From: Planctomycetota bacterium
Lineage (GTDB): Bacteria; Planctomycetota; Phycisphaerae; WQYP01
DNA length: 38,702 bases
NCBI GenBank assembly: GCA_021810145.1
Contig: JAJZJL010000030.1
Span: forward strand, 1 to 38,702
Direction: 5' to 3'
The translations under genes were made by a program, and so were the position numbers. The notes below the pieces were generated by a model. It was not told the origin of the DNA, did no database searches, and saw only the letters and a program-made list of their open reading frames with translations. Shown here in pieces: positions 33,007 through 38,702 of this stretch (position 1 is its first letter; every line of letters starts with the position of its first letter).

Positions 33007-33882
33007 TCAACGAACGCGAGGGAAATGCGCATGAACCGCCAATGCCATTGCCGCCAACTGCACATGATGCACGCGATGCACCAGCACGCCGCGCTGGGCA
33101 GCCAGAGCGGTCACCAGGGCCGTGGCCATATCTCTTTGATCCCATGTACCCGGTGTTACATCCGCGCCGATAGTCGATAAAAATCTCTTCCGCGACGCGC
33201 CGAGCACCACTGGAAAGCCCTCCGCCACCAACTGATCAATATTGGAGATCAATCGCCAATTATCTTCCATCGCTTTACCAAAACCGATCCCCGGATCAAG
33301 CAGAATCCGATTCCGCGCTATACCTTGCGCCATGGCCGCGCCGGCACGCTGCCGCAGATACCCGAAAACATCGTCACATATATTTTCCCGCGCCATCGGT
33401 GGATGTTGAGGACTTTCCATCCACATATGCATTAATATGATAAAGCATCCGTGCTGCGCGACAATATGAAACATTTCCGGATCAAATTCGCCGGCAGAAG
33501 TGTCATTAATCATGCTTGCACCGGCTGAAATGGCAGCTTCCCCAACCGAACCGCAGCGCGTATCAACACTGATAATCGTTGAAGGGTCCAGTTCCGATGG
33601 TTCATCAATGCGTCGTTTCAAACCGTGAATCACGGGCACAACCCGATGAATCTGCTGCTCGGCGGGAACGGGCACGACCCCGGGCCGATGAAACGATGAT
33701 GCTTCCCCACCGATATCCAATATCCGCGCTCCCTGCCGAGCCAATTCAATGGCCTGCTCAATGCAGGCCTGATGGTCAATTCCCGAATCCGCGGCAAATC
33801 GTCCACCGTCGCTGAAACTGTCTGGCGTTACGTTGATCACGCCCATAATCGTGGGCCGCATCATTTGAACATACGCCTTCAT
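33007..33882 (-). CDS. folP: Dihydropteroate synthase
   Basis: 291 residues, normal length. It joins dihydropterin pyrophosphate and p-aminobenzoate to make dihydropteroate in folate synthesis; it is the sulfonamide target. The signature IMGVINVTPDSFSDGGRF starts at residue 12, followed by GARILDIGGEASS, MINDTSAG, ILLDPGIGFGK and VLGASRKRFL. I chose the ATG at 33882 because AAGGAG lies seven nt upstream; the open frame extends 50 residues further without homology. It is divergent from the cupin gene. The C-terminus ends close to the usual position. Confidence 0.96.
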   Translation of the reverse strand: MKAYVQMMRPTIMGVINVTPDSFSDGGRFAADSGIDHQACIEQAIELARQGARILDIGGEASSFHRPGVVPVPAEQQIHRVVPVIHGLKRRIDEPSELDPSTIISVDTRCGSVGEAAISAGASMINDTSAGEFDPEMFHIVAQHGCFIILMHMWMESPQHPPMARENICDDVFGYLRQRAGAAMAQGIARNRILLDPGIGFGKAMEDNWRLISNIDQLVAEGFPVVLGASRKRFLSTIGADVTPGTWDQRDMATALVTALAAQRGVLVHRVHHVQLAAMALAVHAHFPRVR

Positions 33883-34169
33883 AGCTGTCTCCTTTTCCAC
33901 CCGACTTCGCCATTGTGACATGCAGCTTGGACAGCGGTATTGTACCGCGTGACGCAATACTTTGTCACCGCCTGTATTTCGCAACGTCCCATCGTGGCAT
34001 CCGATAACCAATTTGAATGAATTTAAGATCAACTTACCGCGGCTTTATGCCGAAGAATATTACAGCCCGTTCGGGGAAGCTTATCAAACAGGATTCCCTG
34101 ATCATTGGTACCGTTCCGGGCTGGTTAAAAATATTGTCGGAACCGTCTTTTGTTGATGGAGGTCTGTTT

Positions 34170-34577
34170 ATGGAAACGCAAGAACAATTTACGCAACTGG
34201 AGCAAAAGCAGAGACTCGGAAAAGTTCGCATGCTGGCCTCTCCGGAAAGCGGTTGCAACAACTGTGCCGTTGTTGAAGAACACTATGAAGCCTGCGGCCA
34301 CTGCCCGCCGCATTACCATAATTGTGACGAGGTTCTGGTATTTCTTGAAGGAGAGGGAACACTTTTTGTCGGCCAGGAACCACGGCCCGTATTTGCGGGT
34401 ACCACCGTAACCATCCCATCCGGGACGCCCCACTGCCTGTACAATACCGGCATCGGTCATATCCGATTGCTTTCGTTCCTGCCCAAAGCCAATCCGGAAA
34501 TTGTATTTGTGGATGGCCTGTTCACCAGCGGCCCACCGGTCATTGCCACTGAAGAAATGTTCGCCGGAATGCTGTAA
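34170..34577 (+). CDS. Small cupin-domain protein with two CxxC pairs
   Basis: 135 residues. The cupin metal site is HYHNCDEVLVFLEGEG (H48, H50, E54) with the second histidine motif VTIPSGTPHCLYN (H88). The N-terminal part carries CNNC (29-32) and CGHC (42-45), with a further Cys at 52, an unusual Cys content for so small a cupin. This might form an extra zinc or redox site. The reaction cannot be predicted: cupins range from isomerases to dioxygenases to sensors. GGAGG lies about seven nt before the ATG at 34170. It stands between folP (divergent) and the FTCD_C gene. Confidence 0.85.
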   Translation: METQEQFTQLEQKQRLGKVRMLASPESGCNNCAVVEEHYEACGHCPPHYHNCDEVLVFLEGEGTLFVGQEPRPVFAGTTVTIPSGTPHCLYNTGIGHIRLLSFLPKANPEIVFVDGLFTSGPPVIATEEMFAGML

Positions 34578-34758
34578 ACGCGGCACGGTGTAATGCCAGC
34601 GCATCCGGCAGGTTCGCCACGCGTCAAGGCGGTGGAAAAATAATTCAATCTGGCCGCAAATGAGGGCGAAAAACAGAGGTGGCACCGGGCATAGCTATTT
34701 TGGCCACAGAGCTTTACCATGATGCACATAAAGAATCAGTTGGTAAAGGATAGCCAAG

Positions 34759-35448
34759 ATGCCCCAGTCCAAAACAACAATTATAGAAGCTCCCTCTGTA
34801 CTGGAAGAGTTGTCGGTGCGGGAATTTCTCGCATCTCTTGCGGCGCGCACACCCACACCGGGCGGCGGATCGATGACCGCGTTGGTTGCCGCCCTGGCAG
34901 CGTCGCAATTGCAAATGGTGATCGCCTACACGCGAGGCAAGCCCCGGTTTTCGACCTTTGAAGCCATTCTTACCGATTACGATAATCGCCTGATGCGGGC
35001 GGGCGAAGTGCTGCGCGAACTGATGCAGGAGGATAAGGCGGCGTATGAGGCCTTAAACCCGTTCATGAAACTTCCCGCCGCGCAGCGCGCTGCCGATCCG
35101 GCTTATCCCGCGGTTGTCGCGGCGGCGATTCGAATACCGCAGGCGGTGGCGGCCACGGCGGCAAATATTATTGAAGCGGCCGAATTTCTGCATGATAAAG
35201 TCAATCGAATGCTGATTTCTGATTTGGGCGTAGCAGCCGCAACGGCTATGGCGGCGATGGAATCCGCGGAACTTAATGTGCTGGTAAATCTTCCACTGCT
35301 GGAAAATCCTGTCTCCGCCCGGGACATCGCGTTGTCCCTGATCCACCTGCGCGACGAATCACGCCGCCGATACAGCCTGATATCGGAAAAGCTTCGCAAG
35401 GAGTTATCCACGTCATTTGTCGCCGCTTCGCCCATTGAGAATCGCTGA
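34759..35448 (+). CDS. Formiminotetrahydrofolate cyclodeaminase-domain protein (FTCD_C)
   Basis: 229 residues, the length of a stand-alone cyclodeaminase/cyclohydrolase domain. The family start is clear: SVREFLASLAARTPTPGGGSMTALVAALAASQLQMV (19-54), followed by helical segments with MKLP and ATAANIIEAAEFL. It is soluble and acts on formimino- or methenyl-tetrahydrofolate, giving 5,10-methenyl- or 10-formyl-THF; the two activities cannot be told apart by eye. AAAGGA stands upstream of the ATG. It is in the same neighbourhood as folP but not in one operon with it. Confidence 0.9.
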   Translation: MPQSKTTIIEAPSVLEELSVREFLASLAARTPTPGGGSMTALVAALAASQLQMVIAYTRGKPRFSTFEAILTDYDNRLMRAGEVLRELMQEDKAAYEALNPFMKLPAAQRAADPAYPAVVAAAIRIPQAVAATAANIIEAAEFLHDKVNRMLISDLGVAAATAMAAMESAELNVLVNLPLLENPVSARDIALSLIHLRDESRRRYSLISEKLRKELSTSFVAASPIENR

Positions 35449-35547
35449 ACGGAATTTGTGCGTGATTCCGCCCTTGGCCAAGGTTCCGCAGTCGCCGCCG
35501 TCGCTGCCTGCGATTGTGGCTGCCGGCTGGCGGCCATTCCCGGCGTC

Positions 35548-35576
35548 TTGCCAAGATGGCCGCGGCGCGGTAATAA
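35548..35576 (+). promoter_or_regulatory. Candidate gpsA promoter
   Basis: TTGCCA at 35548-35553, a 17-nt spacer and TAATAA at 35571-35576. The predicted start near 35583 gives a leader of about 21 nt that includes GGAG. Confidence 0.5.
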
Positions 35577-35603
35577 AATAACTGGTTACAGCTATGGAGT
35601 TGC

Positions 35604-36653
35604 ATGACCCCATCCACGGCACAACGTATGACGATCATTGGCGATGGTGCCACGGGAACATTATTCGGTTCCATTGCCGCCCGCAACGGCCTGCACGCAA
35701 CACTTTGGGGCCGCCGGGCTGAACATATTGCGGAGTTGGCCAACCGGCATGAAAACGTAACCTACCTGCCGGGCTTTTCCATTCCACCGCAACTGCAACT
35801 GACATCGGACGATTCCAGCGCCTTTTTCAGATGTCAAGTTATTATCTGCGCCGTGCCCACGCAATTTATCCGCCCCACACTTCAGCGGCTGGCACCGTAT
35901 ATTCCCGCCGGCATTCCGGTTCTCAGCCTGGCAAAAGGTATTGAAAACACCACGCTTCTGCGACCGACCGAAATTATCGAGCAGATATTGGGATTGCGGC
36001 CGACAGTCGCCATCGCCGGACCGGCCATCGCGGGAGAAATTGCTTCCGGCCACCCCGCCACGATCGTTGCCGCCACACTTGATCCGGAACTGGCACAGCA
36101 AACCCAGCAGATGTTAAGCACATCCTTTCTTCGCATATATACCAATGATGATGTTATCGGCGTGGAACTTGCCGGCGCCACGAAGAATATTATCGCGGTG
36201 GCGGCAGGCATATTGGATGGAATCCAGGCGGGGGTAAACGCCAAGGCCTCACTGTTAACACGTGGACTCGTTGAAATTTCCCGCCTTGGTGCCGCCATGG
36301 GAGCCAAGCCGCTTACCTTCAGCGGGCTGGCCGGACTTGGTGATCTGGCCACAACCTGCTTTTCTCCCGGCAGCCGCAATCGCACCTTTGGACAATGGAT
36401 CGGGCAGGGCCTTACGTGCCAGGAGGCGATGAGAAAATTGTCCGGCATAGCCGAAGGGGTCGCCACCACCGAAAGCGTTGTCGAGTTGGCCCGGAGATAC
36501 AATGTGGATATGCCCATCACCCGCTGTCTTCATGCGGTACTATTTGAAGGCAAAAAGCCGGCAGACGGTATCGCTGAACTCATGAGCCGCCGGCAACGCG
36601 AGGAGCTGCAGGCCGTCAATACGCCGACGACTTCATCCGGTGGCTGTGCATGA
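35604..36653 (+). CDS. gpsA: NAD(P)H-dependent glycerol-3-phosphate dehydrogenase
   Basis: 349 residues. It reduces dihydroxyacetone phosphate to sn-glycerol 3-phosphate for phospholipid synthesis. The Rossmann loop TIIGDGATGTLFG (10-22) has Asp-Gly-Ala in place of the usual GxGxxG first glycines. Other conserved blocks are intact: ICAVPTQFIR, LSLAKGIE, IAGPAIAGEIASGHPAT, the catalytic-Lys ELAGATKNIIAVAAGI and GLGDLATTCFSPGSRNRTFG. GGAG precedes the ATG at 35604. The stop overlaps the BtuF-like start by 4 nt (ATGA). Confidence 0.95.
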   Translation: MTPSTAQRMTIIGDGATGTLFGSIAARNGLHATLWGRRAEHIAELANRHENVTYLPGFSIPPQLQLTSDDSSAFFRCQVIICAVPTQFIRPTLQRLAPYIPAGIPVLSLAKGIENTTLLRPTEIIEQILGLRPTVAIAGPAIAGEIASGHPATIVAATLDPELAQQTQQMLSTSFLRIYTNDDVIGVELAGATKNIIAVAAGILDGIQAGVNAKASLLTRGLVEISRLGAAMGAKPLTFSGLAGLGDLATTCFSPGSRNRTFGQWIGQGLTCQEAMRKLSGIAEGVATTESVVELARRYNVDMPITRCLHAVLFEGKKPADGIAELMSRRQREELQAVNTPTTSSGGCA

Positions 36654-37543
36654 AAATTGTTTCACTGTTATCCGCGGGAACGGAAATTCTCTGTGCTTTG
36701 GGTGCCGGTGAAAACCTCGTGGGCCGGTCCCATGAATGCGATTACCCGCCAACGGTAAAATCACTTCCAGTCATTACCCGGCCTACCTTCGATATAACCA
36801 TGTCCAGCCGGGATATAGACACCGCGGTACGCCGCCGGCTGACTTCCGGCGAAGCGTTGTATCACGTTGATATTGAGCTGCTGGAATCGCTGCAACCCGA
36901 TGTGATTATCACGCAATCGCATTGCGTTGTTTGCGCCGCCGGAGACCACGATCTGGCGCGGCACTGCCGGCGATTGCGCGGACACATTGTGTCTTTGAAG
37001 GCTGGAACGCTCGCTGAAATCCAGCGCGACGTGCGGCGGATCGGCGAGGCCATCGGCAAAACCACCGAGGCCAGGCAGTATCTTGAAGCGGATGCTCTGC
37101 GCCGGACCAAAGTTGCGCAATTTGTCGCGGAGAAGCCCCGGCCAGGCGTGGTGGTATTGGAATGGCTGGATCCGTTGTTTGCCATGGGTAACTGGGGGCC
37201 GGAAATGGTGGAACTCGCGGGCGGATTTTGTCTGCTTGGCAACGCTGGCAAACATTCTGCCGCCATTGCCCCTCAGCCACTTCTGGAGGCGAATCCGGAT
37301 ATCATCATTGTCGCGCCCTGTGGTTTTGACATCCATAGAACGCGACGCGAAGCACACGTTCTACAAAATATTCCGGGATGGAATCAATTACGGGCCGTAC
37401 AAAATCACAGAGTATTTTTTGCCGACGGCAACCGCTATTTTAACCGCTCCGGCACGAGCATCACGGAGAGTATTGAAATTCTTGCGGAAATTCTTCATGG
37501 TTGCGGCGAGTCGTCAACACCCGAACGATGGCAGACGGCATAA
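36650..37543 (+). CDS. BtuF-like cobalamin-binding (periplasmic-binding fold) protein without signal peptide
   Basis: 297 residues. The opening KIVSLLSAGTEILCALGAGENLVGRSHECDYPP is that of the BtuF/FhuD-type helical-backbone binding fold and matches the widespread 'cobalamin-binding protein' group. ITQSHCVVCAAGDHDL and PDIIIVAPCGFD are also typical. No signal peptide or lipobox is visible, so it appears cytoplasmic, unlike true transport BtuF. It overlaps gpsA by 4 nt, which implies translational coupling; no BtuC/D permease is near. Ligand is inferred only from the family. Confidence 0.85.
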   Translation: MKIVSLLSAGTEILCALGAGENLVGRSHECDYPPTVKSLPVITRPTFDITMSSRDIDTAVRRRLTSGEALYHVDIELLESLQPDVIITQSHCVVCAAGDHDLARHCRRLRGHIVSLKAGTLAEIQRDVRRIGEAIGKTTEARQYLEADALRRTKVAQFVAEKPRPGVVVLEWLDPLFAMGNWGPEMVELAGGFCLLGNAGKHSAAIAPQPLLEANPDIIIVAPCGFDIHRTRREAHVLQNIPGWNQLRAVQNHRVFFADGNRYFNRSGTSITESIEILAEILHGCGESSTPERWQTA

Positions 37544-37940
37544 AGCGCATGGAAAACATCGCTCCAACCGGCAAGGAAGTTGTAAAAATAACGCAATCGC
37601 TACCGATCAGGTTAGAGCCAACTATTTCCGCTTTGCCGCGTGCCGCCATCTACCTGAGGTTGATGGTATTTTCAGAGGAATGACACAAATGGCAGCGTCA
37701 TTCCAGCGCGAACGCAAGCGAACCGGATTACGCCACTGAAGCGTGCAACGCAAAAAGTGACTTTTCATCGGTGGCCCAGCGCGGATTATGCCTGTGCCAT
37801 GAGGCACTGGTGACGCATCGTGTGACGTTGTAAGTGGTCCGGTTTGTACCATAATATCCTTCCAAAAAAAATTCGGACGTAGCTGATTACCCTTGACTTT
37901 GGCGGCAAGTCGTTAGATGATTACGGGTCTGGACTCGGGG
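37544..37940. other. Gene-free interval downstream of the BtuF-like gene
   Basis: No supportable gene. It contains a hairpin GGAATGAC (37677-37684) / GTCATTCC (37697-37704) and the small inverted repeat AAAAGT-G-ACTTTT near 37754-37766. Neither is followed by a T-tract. No cobalamin-riboswitch core is visible. Confidence 0.5.
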
Positions 37941-37950
37941 CACTCCGGTA

Positions 37951-37966
37951 GAGTAATATATTACTC
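37951..37966 (+). promoter_or_regulatory. Perfect 16-bp palindrome overlapping a candidate tRNA-Ile -10 box
   Basis: GAGTAATATATTACTC, flanked on both sides by CCGG (37945-37948 and 37967-37970). It contains TAATAT (37954-37959), which would start transcription near 37966, 28 nt before the tRNA. A symmetrical operator over the -10 would allow repression; equally it may be a cruciform-prone AT palindrome. Confidence 0.5.
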
Positions 37967-37993
37967 CCGGTGGCCGGAACACCCCGGTTGTTC

Positions 37994-38067
37994 GGGCTTG
38001 TAGCTCAGTTGGTTAGAGCGCGTCACTGATAATGACGAGGTCAATGGTTCGAATCCATTCAGGCCCA
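37994..38067 (+). tRNA. tRNA-Ile (anticodon GAT)
   Basis: 74 nt. The acceptor stem GGGCTTG pairs with CAGGCCC. The D-arm is TAGCTCAGTTGGTTAGAGC. The anticodon stem CGTCA/TGACG encloses loop CTGATAA with anticodon GAT (38028-38030). The T-arm contains GGTTCGAATCC and A is the discriminator base. CCA is not encoded. It decodes AUC and AUU. It stands alone, not in an rRNA spacer. Confidence 0.97.
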
Positions 38068-38380
38068 TCCCCCTACGATGCGGGCATGTGCATACGTCTG
38101 TGTTGTGTGCCAAATTTCCTTGATTTTTTTCGGGTTTCGTAATCAACTCGCAATTCGTTGCAATTGTCTGCCGGAGCCTGCTGGGCCGCATTTTCGGCCA
38201 TGACTGGGCCGGATTTTGGGCCGCCTGTTTTGTGTGTCGCGCCGTGGCGGAAGTCGGCGTTCTGGTCAGTGGCCGGTGTTGCAGCGCGATTTCGGGGGTG
38301 CCTTTTGGTTTCCAACGGCCCCCGCTCAGTCCCCTCGGAAAAGCCAACATGTACGGAAAATAAAAAAAAAGTGATTTTCT
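38068..38380. other. Gene-free interval after tRNA-Ile
   Basis: No supportable gene. Two 17-bp near-copies, 38183-38199 and 38206-38222 (GGGCCG-ATTTT-GGCC pattern, two mismatches, 23-bp period), each able to form a small hairpin, are the only structure seen. A minus-strand open frame here is the known tRNA-antisense artefact. Confidence 0.5.
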
Positions 38381-38382
38381 GC

Positions 38383-38417
38383 TTGCTTTTTTTTTTCTTT
38401 TTTAGTGCTAGTATTAT
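38383..38417 (+). promoter_or_regulatory. T-tract promoter of the final gene
   Basis: TTGCTT (38383-38388) runs into a long T-rich tract and then TGCTAGTATTAT (38406-38417). Either TAGTAT (38409-38414, with a TGC extension) or TATTAT (38412-38417) could be the -10. The spacing from TTGCTT is long, 20 or 23 nt, so the T-tract itself or an unusual sigma factor may set the start. An A-rich stretch (38361-38370) mirrors the T-tract upstream. Confidence 0.5.
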
Positions 38418-38491
38418 GTTAACGTATTAATTTCCGCGAGATCATCAATCCCCATATCCTGTTGATCCGCGGGAATACAGTGCCGCACGTT

Positions 38492-38530
38492 TCGGCATGC
38501 GCGGTGCCGCACTGCCGGGAAGTACATGTT
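38492..38530 (+). promoter_or_regulatory. Stem-loop in the long 5' leader of the final gene
   Basis: CAGTGC near 38479-38484 and GCACTG near 38509-38514 pair, and the adjoining GCAC/GTGC extend the stem past one mismatch. With the promoter at about 38410 the leader is more than 200 nt, long enough for regulation. The exact limits are uncertain. Confidence 0.35.
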
Positions 38531-38643
38531 AGAGGGCGAGGGTTTACATATATAGCCGCCGGAGAAATTCGGCGTGATACGCACTGAAGCGTTTTTGTTG
38601 TTCGTTGGCCGCCGTTCGTTAACCATTGCGACTGCGTGGAGAC

Positions 38644-38702
38644 ATGAACAAACGAAGCAAAATCCTTCCCGTGATGGCAGTGGCCGTGGCGATAATTGGA
38701 TT
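38644..38702 (+). CDS. Start of an exported protein (3' partial)
   Basis: Only 19 codons are inside the window: MNKRSKILPVMAVAVAIIG. The basic start and hydrophobic run are a typical signal peptide or membrane anchor. GGAG at 38638-38641 is unusually close (2 nt) to the ATG at 38644, so a slightly later start such as the ATG at 38674 is possible. The long T-tract promoter leader upstream belongs to this gene. Function cannot be told. Confidence 0.6.
   Translation, partial: MNKRSKILPVMAVAVAIIG

Noticed and set aside
37741-37850. Cobalamin riboswitch near the BtuF-like gene
   Set aside because: It is downstream, not upstream, of that gene, and no B12-box or core helices are recognisable.
37961-38350. 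A 129-residue minus-strand open frame containing NGFEPLTSSLSVTRSN
   Set aside because: This is the well-known artefact of translating the antisense strand of a tRNA; it lies across tRNA-Ile.
38158-38430. 90-residue plus-strand open frame ending in poly-Phe
   Set aside because: The Phe/Lys runs are the homopolymer promoter tract read as codons; no ribosome site.
1-38702. CRISPR arrays, prophage or integrase genes, transposases
   Set aside because: I looked for regularly spaced repeats and for such proteins and found none; the repeats seen have only two copies each.

Overview
The window reads as ordinary bacterial chromosome, about 54% GC by eye. It has roughly 30 protein genes, one tRNA-Ile(GAT) and several gene-free intervals. 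Gene content points to a Planctomycetota-like organism, perhaps class Phycisphaerae: a FliA/WhiG-type sigma factor, a receiver domain with Asn in place of the phospho-acceptor Asp, large secreted SpoIVB-S55 and beta-propeller proteins, a DUF3300/DUF2950 pair, a YyaL/DUF255 protein and a secreted GH28 pectinase-like enzyme. The assignment rests on family recognition alone; no 16S gene is present.

Layout. 1-1941: sensor kinase with a FixL-like haem PAS (5' end outside the window), overlapping a NarL/FixJ-type response regulator. 2517-4280: M29 aminopeptidase and lipoprotein FKBP isomerase. 4281-4845: gene-free, with a promoter-like sequence and strong hairpins suggesting an unassigned structured RNA. 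4846-5690: sigma factor and a clear intrinsic terminator. 5692-9699 (minus): DUF3300 then DUF2950 envelope proteins, then a GT2-DUF2062 glycosyltransferase. 10133-11229: PhoU converging on a Fur-family regulator. 11505-15269: VWA protein converging on a small HExxH protein and a YyaL homologue. 15444-19726 (minus): S55 protein followed by a beta-propeller protein. 19978-22696 (minus): aldo/keto reductase and glucose-6-phosphate dehydrogenase. 22837-23340: HIT protein. 23395-27369 (minus): tandem-domain dCTP deaminase, GNAT-ASCH fusion, and a PMT/ArnT-type membrane glycosyltransferase. 27521-28948: degenerate receiver divergent from a Cof-type HAD phosphatase. 29012-33882 (minus): DHPS, PIN-like protein, APH-type kinase and GH28. 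34170-37543: cupin, FTCD_C cyclodeaminase, GpsA and a BtuF-like protein. 37994-38067: tRNA-Ile. 38644 to end: start of an exported protein behind a T-rich promoter and long leader.

How parts may work together. The kinase and regulator form a probable oxygen- or redox-sensing pair, because the FixL haem-ligand His and distal Arg are both present. The most unusual neighbourhood is the deaminase plus GNAT-ASCH pair at 25128-27369, which suggests a nucleotide-pool, base-modification or anti-phage module; this is inference. Three genes without a Shine-Dalgarno (Fur, YyaL, HAD) have a sigma-70-type -10 box ending 7-8 nt before the ATG, so their mRNAs are probably leaderless. Other genes here carry good GGAG-type sites, so both initiation modes appear to coexist.
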